Shown in pieces: positions 1-8,147 of a stretch of DNA of 9,600 nt (the first letter of the stretch is position 1; every line of letters begins with the position of its first letter). This DNA is from an uncultured Clostridium sp. (GTDB taxonomy: Bacteria > Bacillota > Clostridia > TANB77 > CAG-508), in assembly GCA_945610215.1 (NCBI GenBank), contig CALYZR010000013.1, positions 1 through 9,600 of the forward strand, in the 5' to 3' direction. A program made the position numbers and the translations under genes. The notes beneath the pieces are model-generated. The model was not told where the DNA came from. It worked only from the letters and a program-made list of their open reading frames with translations, and did no database searches.

Positions 1-88
1 TTTGGTGATTTTAAAGGACAGTCCCTAGAATTCCCCCTCACACAAATTACAATTTTTTGCTTTTACTATTTTTTCTTTTAATTTAATA

Positions 89-97
89 TGCTATAAT
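89..97 (+). promoter_or_regulatory. extended -10 promoter of smpB
   Basis: TATAAT lies at 92-97, preceded by TG at 89-90 and one spacer base, giving the extended -10 form TGnTATAAT. Upstream is only T-rich sequence with no good -35, as is common for extended -10 promoters. The smpB start codon is 31 bp downstream of the -10. This is a sequence match only. Confidence 0.6.
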
Positions 98-128
98 ATT
101 TATATTAAATTAAGAAGAGGTATGTAAT

Positions 129-570
129 ATGTCTAAACAAATTGCAAAAAATCCTGTTGCCAGACATAATTATGAAATTATAGATACTTTAGAAACAGGA
201 ATAGTTTTATCTGGTACAGAAATTAAATCTATTAGAAATCGGAAAGGTTAATTTAAAAGATAGTTATGCTAATATAAAAAATGGTGAATTATATATTTAC
301 GGATTGCATATAAGTCCTTATGAATTTGGAAATATTTATAATAAAGATCCTTTGAGAGATAGAAAATTATTAGTAAATAAAAGAGAAATAAATAAATTAG
401 TTGGGCTTATTAAGCAAAAAGGTTATTCTCTAGTTCCTATTTCTATGTATTTTAAAGGAAATTTTGTAAAAGTGGAATTAGGTATAGGTAGAGGTAAAAA
501 GCTTTATGATAAAAGGCGTGAAATTGCGAAAAAAGATGCTGAATTAAGAATGAGAAGAGCTAAAGATTAG
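129..570 (+). pseudogene. smpB: SsrA-binding protein SmpB, frameshifted by one base
   Basis: SmpB binds tmRNA (SsrA) and delivers it to stalled ribosomes for trans-translation. The ATG at 129 has AGAGG at 116-120. The first 37 codons match the SmpB N-terminus, with [10 protein letters not shown] and GTEIKSIRN. One extra base (C at 240) then makes codon 38 CGG, and translation stops at 249-251 after 40 residues. Removing that base continues as [12 protein letters not shown], the expected SmpB sequence, and runs to TAG at 568-570, giving 146 residues, near the usual 145-160. The rest is intact, including the YGLHISPYE segment, [12 protein letters not shown] and the basic tail with [14 protein letters not shown] and RMRRAKD. 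Identity is certain. Whether the frameshift is real, a sequencing error or a recoding site cannot be told here. Confidence 0.9.
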
Positions 571-588
571 CTCTTCTTTCCTTTTTAA
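554..588 (+). terminator. rho-independent terminator of smpB
   Basis: A 10-bp stem (554-563 with 567-576) has a 3-nt loop and is followed by TTTCCTTTTT. The smpB stop codon lies inside the stem, so the last codons double as terminator. On the - strand the hairpin is followed by TCATTCTT, so it may also stop fba transcription, but less well. Confidence 0.8.
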
Positions 589-599
589 TACAGATTTAA

Positions 600-1547
<948 letters not shown>

Positions 1548-1560
1548 TTATTATATTGTT

Positions 1561-1589
1561 ATTTTATTTCTAAAAATTATTTGTGTCAA
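1561..1589 (-). promoter_or_regulatory. sigma-A-type promoter of fba
   Basis: On the - strand, a perfect -35 TTGACA (1589-1584) and -10 TAAAAT (1566-1561) are separated by 17 bp. The aldolase ATG at 1529 lies about 30 bp beyond the -10, with its ribosome binding site between. It is the strongest promoter match in the window, fitting constitutive high expression of a glycolytic gene. Confidence 0.8.
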
Positions 1590-1600
1590 TAGATTAAAGT

Positions 1601-1631
1601 AAAAGGTGCCAAAATAATTTTGGCACCTTTT
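1601..1631 (-). terminator. rho-independent terminator after the beta-CASP gene
   Basis: A perfect 14-bp stem (1601-1614 with 1618-1631) has core GGTGCC/GGCACC and a 3-nt loop, with flanking A and T runs on both sides. It lies 12 bp past the stop codon of the beta-CASP gene on the - strand. It also separates that gene from the fba promoter, preventing read-through. Confidence 0.85.
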
Positions 1632-1642
1632 TGGGGAAAATA

Positions 1643-3061
1643 TTACTTAAATTTTGTAGATAGAGTTTTGATTATTCCATAGCTTCCTATCCTAAAGAAA
1701 TAATCCCGATTTAAAATTCCAACTTCATTAACATTTAGTTCATTTAAAACTTTTTCTGCAAATTTGTTTTTAGTTATATCTTGTCCATGATTTATTAGAA
1801 TACCTCTTAAATCGTTAAATTGTCTTAATAGTTCAATTAGTTCTTCTGTTTTTGCATGGGCAGAGAACTCATCACAATAAGATACTTCTGCAAACTTTTT
1901 GCAAATTAGTCCTCCAACTTTAACCATTTCACCTTCTGCCGCATTTTTAAGTTTTGCCCCTAAAGAACCTTCTGCTGTATATCCAGTAAAGAGTATTAAA
2001 GCTTGATTCTTAGAAATAAAATATGGTATATAAACCTGTGCAGGTCCATATGTGCCCATTCCCGATGTAGTAACAATTATTTTGCACTCATCAGTTTCTA
2101 ACAAATTATTTCTAATTTTACAGTCTGCAAAACATAAGTTTTGAGGCAAAAAATCTTGTTTTCCTTTATCTATTAAAATTCCAGGTTTAAGATATATTGA
2201 CGTATATGCTTGTGCTAAATGTCCATCTAAAAATATTGGTACATTTATATCTAGCAAATTTTTATCTTGTAATTGCCTTAATTCTAATAGAATTTCCTGT
2301 GATCTCCCAAGTGAAAAAGCTGGAAGAATTACAGTTTTTTTGTTTTCAATTGCTTCTAATACTTTCTTAGAAAAGTAACCATAATTAATGTCTTTAACAG
2401 AAGTATCTCCATATGTGGATTCTATAACAACAGATAATCTAAGATTTTTAACTTGACTTGGAATTCCATGCAAATTTAAAAATTCGTTTTTGTTGTTATA
2501 ATCTCCTGTAAATAAAATATTTATTGGTTCTTCTCCTGGATAATTAATTTCAATCAATATCATAGCAGCACCAATAAGATGTCCATTTTCTAAAAATGTA
2601 ACACTTATATTAGGAGTTAGTTGATTTTTTTGATTGAAATCTACTCCAACAACATTGTTTAATGTTGTTTCTACATCATTAGCACTATATAGTGTTTTTT
2701 GATGTTTTCTTTTAAATACGTCGGCAAGTACTTTTTGGCTATCATTTAATGCTAAAGGAAGTAAAACTTTAGTTTTTGATGAACAGTAAACCTTTCCTGA
2801 ATAACCTCTTTTATATAAAAAAGGTATTCTTCCAGTATGATCTACATGATTATGAGTTACAAGTACAAATGATATTTCATTGCAATCAAAAGGTAACTCC
2901 TCATTTAAAGCATCATAATCTTTTTCTTGAAAAAGTCCACAATCTACTACAAATTTTACAGTTTCCCGATTTGGAAGTTTTAGGACGCATAAAAAACAGC
3001 TTCCCGTAACCTCTGGATGACAAGCCATTATGTCTAAATACATTCTAGCTTTGTTTCCCAT
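1643..3061 (-). CDS. beta-CASP metallo-beta-lactamase-fold RNase-like protein
   Basis: This 472-residue protein belongs to the YSH1/CPSF73-like group (COG1236 type), predicted zinc-dependent nucleases in RNA processing. The full metal site is visible: HNHVDH at residues 70-75, His161 in GHLIGAA and Asp187 in FTGDY. The beta-CASP motifs follow: Glu214 in ESTYGD, His402 in FSAHA and His425 in INHG, with TSGMGTYGPA between. The usual Asp after FSAHA is Lys here, outside the metal ligands. I moved the start from the longest ORF (3076) to the ATG at 3061, because the upstream ATG GAG GAA is itself the Shine-Dalgarno (GGAGG, 3074-3070), 8 nt from the chosen start. The gene stands alone with its own promoter and terminator. 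The fold is clear, but the substrate is unknown; it is not RNase J by layout. Confidence 0.9.
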   Translation of the reverse strand: MGNKARMYLDIMACHPEVTGSCFLCVLKLPNRETVKFVVDCGLFQEKDYDALNEELPFDCNEISFVLVTHNHVDHTGRIPFLYKRGYSGKVYCSSKTKVLLPLALNDSQKVLADVFKRKHQKTLYSANDVETTLNNVVGVDFNQKNQLTPNISVTFLENGHLIGAAMILIEINYPGEEPINILFTGDYNNKNEFLNLHGIPSQVKNLRLSVVIESTYGDTSVKDINYGYFSKKVLEAIENKKTVILPAFSLGRSQEILLELRQLQDKNLLDINVPIFLDGHLAQAYTSIYLKPGILIDKGKQDFLPQNLCFADCKIRNNLLETDECKIIVTTSGMGTYGPAQVYIPYFISKNQALILFTGYTAEGSLGAKLKNAAEGEMVKVGGLICKKFAEVSYCDEFSAHAKTEELIELLRQFNDLRGILINHGQDITKNKFAEKVLNELNVNEVGILNRDYFFRIGSYGIIKTLSTKFK

Positions 3062-3116
3062 AAATAATTCCTCCATTTAAAAAATTTTTTTAATGGGTAA
3101 AACTACTGACATATGC

Positions 3117-3145
3117 ATTATACAATATTTTTTTATCCTTTTCAA
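3117..3145 (-). promoter_or_regulatory. promoter of the beta-CASP gene
   Basis: On the - strand, TTGAAA (3145-3140) and a perfect TATAAT (3122-3117) are separated by 17 bp. The leader before the ATG at 3061 would be about 50 nt and contains an A/T-run stretch (AAAAAAATTTTTT) just upstream of the Shine-Dalgarno. Confidence 0.75.
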
Positions 3146-3249
3146 CATTTATGTATACTTTCTTTGTTTGAATATATTTTTGTTTTTTAATAATTCTATG
3201 CTAATGCTCTTATAAAATAGCAATTGATTGTTATTTTAAATACCTATAA

Positions 3250-3279
3250 TTAACAAATTTTATCTTTTTATCATACTAT
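3250..3279 (+). promoter_or_regulatory. candidate promoter of the peroxiredoxin gene
   Basis: TTAACA (3250-3255) and TACTAT (3274-3279) are 18 bp apart, 27 bp upstream of the ATG. An alternative is TTGATT (3224-3229) with a perfect TATAAT (3245-3250) but only 15 bp spacing. A TTGTTA/TAACAA inverted repeat (3228-3233, 3251-3256) overlaps this area and could be an operator, but it is not a recognisable PerR box. Confidence 0.35.
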
Positions 3280-3306
3280 ATATGAAGATTATATAGGAGG
3301 TTTTTT

Positions 3307-4041
3307 ATGAATAATTATGAAATTATGATGAACGGTAATGTTAAAATTGGTGAATATGCGCCTGAATTTGAAGCTCAAACTACAATGGGAACTATAAAAC
3401 TTTCTGATTACAAAGGAAAATGGGTAGTATTATTTTCCCATCCTGGAGATTTTACTGGGGTTTGCACAACAGAATTTATTGCTTTTTCTAAAATGAATAC
3501 ATATTTTAATAAATTAAATACTTGTTTAATTGGACTTAGTATAGATAGTAATGCTTCTCATTTAGCCTGGTTATATGATATCTGTTTGCGAACTGGAATC
3601 AGAGTTCCTTTTCCCGTAATAGCTGACAGAAGTGGAGAAATTGCAAGAAGATATGGAATGGTTGCAAATGAAATAAGTAATGCAGAAGCTGTAAGGAATG
3701 TATTTATTATTGACGATAAAGGAATTATACGAGTAATTTTAGTCTATCCATTAAATGTTGGAAGATGCATTCCTGAAATTTTAAGAATAATAGAAGCATT
3801 GCAAACCGCAGACTGTAATAAAGCTTCTACTCCTGCTAATTGGCTTCCTGGTGATCCAGTAATTGTGCCCGCGCCAAAAACTTGTGATGAATTAATTACA
3901 AGAGTAAAAGAAATAGAAGAAAATAAAAATGGTATAAGTTGGTATTTAAGTTTTAAAAAGCCTACTACTGATTGCAATAACAAAATTATTTCATCTGAGA
4001 ATATTAAAAAATTAGATTGTAAAAATTTAGAAAAAAAATAA
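3307..4041 (+). CDS. Prx6-like (1-Cys type) peroxiredoxin
   Basis: This 244-residue thiol peroxidase reduces hydrogen peroxide or organic peroxides in the cytoplasm. The AhpC/TSA thioredoxin fold starts near residue 12 (KIGEYAPEFEAQT). The peroxidatic site is PGDFTGVCTTEF, with Thr50 and Cys53, and the conserved Arg lies in VRNVFIID (Arg130). The C-terminal Prx6-type extension follows: TPANWLPGDPVIVPAP at 175-190 and a WYLSFKKP segment at 212-219. In archaeal and clostridial relatives this last segment normally carries a Cys pair (Cys-x5-Cys around the aromatic residues); here the matching positions appear to be Gly209 and Ser215. Other cysteines (154, 170, 193, 223, 238) remain. AGGAGG at 3295-3300 is 6 nt before the ATG. 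The DUF1540 gene follows after 73 bp and is probably co-transcribed. Confidence 0.93.
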   Translation: MNNYEIMMNGNVKIGEYAPEFEAQTTMGTIKLSDYKGKWVVLFSHPGDFTGVCTTEFIAFSKMNTYFNKLNTCLIGLSIDSNASHLAWLYDICLRTGIRVPFPVIADRSGEIARRYGMVANEISNAEAVRNVFIIDDKGIIRVILVYPLNVGRCIPEILRIIEALQTADCNKASTPANWLPGDPVIVPAPKTCDELITRVKEIEENKNGISWYLSFKKPTTDCNNKIISSENIKKLDCKNLEKK

Positions 4042-4114
4042 TTTTTATTTAAATAAATATATTAATTTTTTTTGGAAATAATATTAATATCTTGATTTAA
4101 GGAGGATTATTTTT

Positions 4115-4285
4115 ATGGAAAAGAAACAGTTAATTAATTGTACGGTTTGCAGTTGTGCTTTTAATAATGAAAAAACTCAAAAATGTGAATTAGAGGATAT
4201 AATTGTAAGACCTTGCAAAAATTGTAATAATGGAAATCCAGAAGATGAATCTATGTGTGGAAGTTACCGTTGTAATCAAGAATAA
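4115..4285 (+). CDS. small cysteine-rich DUF1540 protein
   Basis: This 56-residue protein has eight cysteines (9, 12, 14, 24, 34, 37, 48, 53), starting with CTVCSCAFN and followed by KCELEDIIV, then a CxxC and two more cysteines. The pattern fits DUF1540, a family of short clostridial proteins of unknown function thought to bind metal through cysteines. AGGAGG at 4100-4105, 9 nt before the ATG, supports translation. It lies 73 bp downstream of the peroxiredoxin on the same strand and ahead of a shared terminator, so a joint role in redox or metal stress is plausible but inferred. No signal peptide or membrane segment is present. Confidence 0.85.
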   Translation: MEKKQLINCTVCSCAFNNEKTQKCELEDIIVRPCKNCNNGNPEDESMCGSYRCNQE

Positions 4286-4290
4286 TTAAT

Positions 4291-4340
4291 AAAGATGAAC
4301 TTAAATGATGTAAGATACTACTTCATTTAAGCTCTTCTTT
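4291..4340. terminator. long bidirectional terminator hairpin
   Basis: A long imperfect stem pairs 4291-4312 with 4319-4340: a 9-bp core (4300-4308 with 4323-4331), three further inner pairs, and outer pairs interrupted by two mismatches. The loop is 6 nt. It lies between the stop of the + strand DUF1540 gene and the stop of the - strand surface protein, with U-rich tails in both directions (TTCTTTATT on +, TCTTTATT on -). It probably ends both transcription units. Confidence 0.7.
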
Positions 4341-4360
4341 ATTGCATAAAAACTCTTTAT

Positions 4361-6289
4361 TTATTGTGCTTCTTGGTATGGGTCAAACCATGCCCAATTT
4401 TCTTTTACAGTAAATGGATCTTGTTCTATTCCCGTACCAGATAATATTGTATTATTTTTTAAATAAATTACTGCTCTTACTTTTTGGTTATAATATCCTG
4501 TTCTAGAAATAATTTCATTACCTTTATTAGGTATTAATACCCAAAAGTCATTACTTACTCCTCCTGGAGTTCCAGTCATAGTAAATTGTTCTGTATCTGT
4601 CCCTAAAAAACTCTCTTCTTTAAATGTTATTGAATTTGTATCATTATATGTTCCTTGTGTTAGCCTAATATTATAAATTGTACTTAATGAGCCATTAGCT
4701 TTTAAGTAATCACTTACTGTTGGCAGAGCTACTTTGCTTTTAAAATCAACAGATGTTCCTCCTGATATTTTAGCATCATTTGTTCTTTCTTCATTTATTA
4801 AATCTGCTATTGTAAATTTTTCTTCTCTTGACATAACTCCTGCATAAAAAGTCGCATTATCTACATGAGAGTTTTCGCTTGTCATATCAATTGATATGTG
4901 ATTTTTATCACCTGAATCATATATTCTATTATTAGGAATCCAGTCTTTTGCCCACGATTTATAAAAAGATGTTCTAAATAATTTCGAATACCATGCTTCA
5001 TATCCATAAGATTTATCAGACAAAGGTGCTATTAATTTTATTGTATCATTATCTGCAACATTTAAAATTCTAAATGTTGTATCTGAAAAACTAACATAAT
5101 TATCTACCAAATCTCCACTATAATAGTACTTACTGCAATATGGCAAGGTTGAATCATATCCTGTTGAAGCATCATCTTTGTATAGTCCTGAACCTATTTC
5201 TAATGTACTAGAACCAGTTCCTACTATATCCTGTCTTGCTAATACATACTTACCAGCAAGAGGCCATCTTACTAATATTTCTCTATTTAATGTTTGTTCA
5301 TTTCCAACTTCATCATTTACTTTATAAGTAACATTATATCTACCTGCATTTGTAAAATAATCTGTTGTTGTTATTTCTTGCTCGCCTCTATAACATTTTA
5401 TTCCTTCACCTGATATGCCACTTTGCACATCTGTTGCACTTATATTTTTTAATACACTTGTTTTTTCTCCCAAATATACTACTAGTGTTTTTACTTCTTT
5501 TGTAGTTTCATCTGTATTATATTCTATATCTTTTTCTACATTAAATTCTGGAACAGTTTTATCTATTCTCGTTATATTAACTTCTACTGGTCCAAGTATG
5601 CCCCCTATATTATCTTTTGCATATATAATAATGTTTGATGTGTTTTCTGTATACACTTTTGATGCATTATCTGTCCAAGTTGCACCATTATCAAAAGAAT
5701 ATTCCACAAGCTGAGTTCCTTCTGTTGTTGGAACAATTGTAAGTGTAACATCGTCTTTCGTCCAATTTGTAGGATTTCCTTTAACATCTATTGCGCCATT
5801 AGTAATTGTTACATTAAATGTACTGCTATATTCATAAGGATAGGTTGCTGATATTGTTACGGGAAATGTTTCTTTGTCTGGAACATTTGTAGTATCCGTT
5901 CTATTAAATTTTAAATTTAATGTTTGTGAATTTCTTGCTCCACCTTTTAGTACTAATGGAACATTATTATCAGATGCTAAATTTATTTCATCAATTGTAA
6001 AAGTATAATTAGAACTTTCTATTGAAATTGTGTAATCTATATCTTCTATAGTATAGTTGTTGCCTATATAATTGTGTACTGTTAAATGCATGTTAGCTGT
6101 ATTGTTATTATATGGTATACTTATGTCTTGTCCTGTGTGCTCGCAATATAATGGAGTTGCTGTGATTGCTAACTCAATTTCGCTTTGTCCTTTGTATTTT
6201 GCTTTTGAAATTTGTAAAAACCATATTATACTTATTAATGAAATTAATATAATTAAGAAAAATATATAATTTTTTCTTCTAGTTTTCAT
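4361..6289 (-). CDS. large exported surface protein with Ig-like domains
   Basis: This 642-residue protein ends the surface operon. Residues 1-7 are basic (KTRRK) and 8-26 form a hydrophobic segment, followed by SKAKYKGQSEIE. This resembles the SipW-type signal of the TasA-like proteins (hydrophobic stretch, then xKY), so cleavage by a SipW-type peptidase is inferred. Approximate domains: a beta-rich TasA-like region (40-165), an Ig-like unit with TNWTKDDVTLTI and YSFDNGATWT (170-245), a second Ig-like unit starting TVPEFNVE and holding GRYNVTYKVND (246-341), and a C-terminal domain (345-642). That last domain resembles clostridial surface proteins: VSFSDTTFRILNV, then VRAVIYLKNNTILSGTG, where relatives have VRPVINLKS and GTG. 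There is no LPxTG anchor. The start was moved from a TTG at 6304 to the ATG at 6289, with AAAGGTTGGA upstream. It lies 23 bp behind the previous gene. An adhesin or matrix role is inferred. Confidence 0.8.
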   Translation of the reverse strand: MKTRRKNYIFFLIILISLISIIWFLQISKAKYKGQSEIELAITATPLYCEHTGQDISIPYNNNTANMHLTVHNYIGNNYTIEDIDYTISIESSNYTFTIDEINLASDNNVPLVLKGGARNSQTLNLKFNRTDTTNVPDKETFPVTISATYPYEYSSTFNVTITNGAIDVKGNPTNWTKDDVTLTIVPTTEGTQLVEYSFDNGATWTDNASKVYTENTSNIIIYAKDNIGGILGPVEVNITRIDKTVPEFNVEKDIEYNTDETTKEVKTLVVYLGEKTSVLKNISATDVQSGISGEGIKCYRGEQEITTTDYFTNAGRYNVTYKVNDEVGNEQTLNREILVRWPLAGKYVLARQDIVGTGSSTLEIGSGLYKDDASTGYDSTLPYCSKYYYSGDLVDNYVSFSDTTFRILNVADNDTIKLIAPLSDKSYGYEAWYSKLFRTSFYKSWAKDWIPNNRIYDSGDKNHISIDMTSENSHVDNATFYAGVMSREEKFTIADLINEERTNDAKISGGTSVDFKSKVALPTVSDYLKANGSLSTIYNIRLTQGTYNDTNSITFKEESFLGTDTEQFTMTGTPGGVSNDFWVLIPNKGNEIISRTGYYNQKVRAVIYLKNNTILSGTGIEQDPFTVKENWAWFDPYQEAQ

Positions 6290-6312
6290 AAAAAGTAATT
6301 CCAACCTTTCTT

Positions 6313-6919
6313 TTAGTCTAATTGCTCTAATTCTACTGAAATTTTAATATTATCTGTTAGATTTTGATATGATATGTTTTTTTCTCCATTTTTCCATTTT
6401 ATGTATAGTTTGTACTCATGTACTTCATTTTCTGTTGCAACATTTATCCATTCTGATTTTCCTTCTGTTAATGTTACTTCTGATTCTGTTCCACCTATAA
6501 TCCTATACAATTTATATTCTAATGGTAAGTTTGCATTTTCTGGTATAGTTATATTTACTAAGTATTTGAGCAAAACTTCATTGTTTATTGATTCATTGCT
6601 TCTGTTCTCTTCAAAGTTTGAAACTTGAAAATATATATTTTTTGAAGTTTCTGGCACAAATCCGTTCTATCTTATTTTGCTCGCTTTCTAATTTTAGTAC
6701 GTACTTAGCGACTCTTGCTACATCACTAGAAGCAAATGTTCCTTTATATTTTCCAAAAGAAAGGCATGTAAAAAATGAAGTTGCAATAGCAAGTGAACTA
6801 ACACACGCACTAATTCTAGCATATACTGGATTATATACTACTAATTCATCTTTGCAATGTTTGCCTTTTTTGTTGCCAAAGATTGTAATTTTGTTTTTTG
6901 AATGTCTTCCCTTCTTCAT
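6313..6919 (-). pseudogene. second TasA-like protein, frameshifted by one base
   Basis: Two overlapping frames make one 201-residue protein once a single base (C on the - strand, position 6664) is removed. The first frame gives residues 1-85: a long basic n-region (1-35), a hydrophobic stretch (36-54), then SFGKYKGTFASSDVARVAKY, which closely parallels LAKYVESVTATDSARVAKF of the upstream TasA-like protein. It then shifts at GAA CGG ATT. The other frame continues as GFVPETSKNIYFQVSN, a plausible TasA-type strand, and runs to TAA at 6313. The ATG at 6919 has AAAGGTGGTG upstream. It is probably a secreted fibre- or matrix-type protein processed by the neighbouring SipW-type peptidase. As written it would end after 102 residues with an unrelated tail, so it is broken, mis-sequenced or recoded. 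Confidence 0.8.
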
Positions 6920-6943
6920 TTTTTCACCACCTTTTGATAATTT

Positions 6944-7429
6944 CTATTCTTTATTTGTTATTGTTCCTTTTATTATTAAATATAAAATTGCCATAAATAT
7001 TGATATTCCGATTGGAGAAGATAATACTGTAACTATTTTTCCAAAGCCTCTTATTTTATATACCAATTTTCCCTGTATTTGAGAAGCTTCAATTGGTTCA
7101 TCTTCTGTATTATTGTTGTCTCCTTTTGTGTATATCAACTCATTTTCTATTCTTGTAATTCTATGTGTTATTATAGAATTTTTATTCGATTTATATGTTA
7201 CAATTTCTTTTTCCTTATAGTTGTTTTCTTGTTTTATAATTATTAAGTCATCTACATTTATTGTAGGTTTCATGCTGCCAGATACTATTATAAAAGCTGA
7301 ATAACCAAATACCTTTACTGTATCTTGTTTTAGTATTTCTCTATTATACAAAATATATAAATTAAAAATTATTATTAAAATAGTTATAATTATTAGTATT
7401 GAATTCAATACTTTTTTGACTATTTCCAT
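6944..7429 (-). CDS. sipW: SipW-type signal peptidase I (second copy)
   Basis: This 161-residue membrane protease cuts signal peptides from exported proteins. It is of the Ser/His (ER/SipW) type, not the Ser/Lys type: nucleophile Ser52 in SGSMKPTI, His89 in ITHRI where LepB has Lys, and Asp104 in TKGDNN with Asp110 nearby. One N-terminal membrane segment (about 8-28) and one near the C-terminus (about 138-154) frame the catalytic domain, so the active site lies outside the cell. It is shorter than the first copy, lacking a coiled-coil tail. Its ATG overlaps the end of the 217-residue gene by 10 bp (GGTGAGAGTTTATGG), indicating translational coupling, and a TasA-like gene follows 24 bp later. 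Its likely substrates are the next two gene products. Divergence from the first copy suggests an old duplication or different specificity. Confidence 0.93.
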   Translation of the reverse strand: MEIVKKVLNSILIIITILIIIFNLYILYNREILKQDTVKVFGYSAFIIVSGSMKPTINVDDLIIIKQENNYKEKEIVTYKSNKNSIITHRITRIENELIYTKGDNNNTEDEPIEASQIQGKLVYKIRGFGKIVTVLSSPIGISIFMAILYLIIKGTITNKE

Positions 7430-8073
7430 AAACTCTCACCTTCAAGTTTTGAATATATGTCAATATATACTGTGTATGTAGCTAGTCCTTCTTTTGCTAT
7501 TTGAGTATCATTATCAGAATCTTCCCATTTCCATTCTAATGCATAAATAGTTTTTGAATCTTTTAATCCATAAATATTATCAAGTTTCATTTTGTCTATT
7601 GAAACCCAGTTGTTTTCATCACCTATAATATATGTGTTGTTCATTTTTAATCTGTATTTGATATTAATATTTTTGTCATTTTTATCTTCCATGCTAAATT
7701 TATAATGTATGTCTTGGCTTGAATTATTAGATATTATAAAGCTATATGTTCCAAATTCTCCTGGCCAAATTATTTTTTCTCCATTCTTGTTTAAATTTTG
7801 AAATAAATTAATGTTTTCATTTTTATACCAGTTTTTATCTTTACTAGAAATTTCTATAACTTTCGTTTCGTACGGATTGTATATAGCCATATCAAAAACG
7901 TTTAATATGTATGTTACTATTAAAGCAAGTATTATAAATATTAATATAATAGCATAAAGCAAAATTCTCCATCTTCTAGCATATTTATTGTTCATTGTCT
8001 CAATAGTTATTTCTTTTTTATTATTTCTTGCTTTTGCATATTTTTTTACTTTTTCCTTTTCCTTTGTAATCAT
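7420..8073 (-). CDS. membrane-anchored protein with TasA-like C-terminus
   Basis: I do not recognise a named family for this 217-residue protein. A basic, charged N-terminal tail (1-36) precedes one membrane segment (about 37-58), giving a probable N-in, C-out anchor. The outer part holds WPGEFGTYSFIISNNSSQ and LEWKWEDSDNDTQIAKEG then TYTVYIDIY. These parallel APGTDGSLTVKLTNKSE and LTWAWAFEGDGTTQTD in the adjacent TasA-like protein, so it is probably a divergent TasA-fold domain. It lacks the xKY and ARVAK motifs after the hydrophobic stretch, so it may stay membrane-bound, perhaps as an assembly or anchoring partner comparable in position to TapA (inference). I chose the ATG at 8073, with AAGGAG 6 nt upstream; the longer ORF begins at a GTG that overlaps this Shine-Dalgarno. 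Its end overlaps the second peptidase gene by 10 bp. Confidence 0.75.
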   Translation of the reverse strand: MITKEKEKVKKYAKARNNKKEITIETMNNKYARRWRILLYAIILIFIILALIVTYILNVFDMAIYNPYETKVIEISSKDKNWYKNENINLFQNLNKNGEKIIWPGEFGTYSFIISNNSSQDIHYKFSMEDKNDKNINIKYRLKMNNTYIIGDENNWVSIDKMKLDNIYGLKDSKTIYALEWKWEDSDNDTQIAKEGLATYTVYIDIYSKLEGESLWK

Positions 8074-8090
8074 ATTTATCTCCTTCACAA

Positions 8091-8139
8091 AACATCTCTT
8101 ACATAAAAAATGTTTTCAACATCTCTTATGTAAAAAATT
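8091..8139 (-). repeat. two-copy direct repeat in the operon leader
   Basis: AACATCTCTTA occurs at 8091-8101 and 8118-8128, each followed by two variable bases and TAAAAAAT, a 21-bp unit with 19 identical positions and a 27-bp period. The variable bases are CA in one copy and TG in the other, so TTACATAA (8099-8106) and TTATGTAA (8126-8133) also form a perfect 8-bp inverted repeat. It lies directly upstream of the Shine-Dalgarno of the 217-residue gene. No function can be assigned. Confidence 0.7.
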
Positions 8140-8147
8140 TATTGTCT

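Noticed and set aside
1..88. possible end of an upstream gene or tmRNA near smpB
   Set aside because: The open frame running to about 81 has no recognisable protein sequence, and no tmRNA-like 3' end or tag sequence is visible.
3224..3290. PerR or Fur box upstream of the peroxiredoxin
   Set aside because: Only AT-rich partial matches and a short TTGTTA/TAACAA inverted repeat are present; none fits the known consensus well enough to call.
4059..4090. inverted repeat ATATTAAT/ATTAATAT between peroxiredoxin and DUF1540 genes
   Set aside because: It is eight A/T-only pairs with a 16-nt loop in very AT-rich DNA, too weak for a terminator.
6588..7082. 164-codon + strand open frame
   Set aside because: It is a shadow of the second TasA-like gene and the second peptidase, which have signatures and ribosome binding sites on the - strand.
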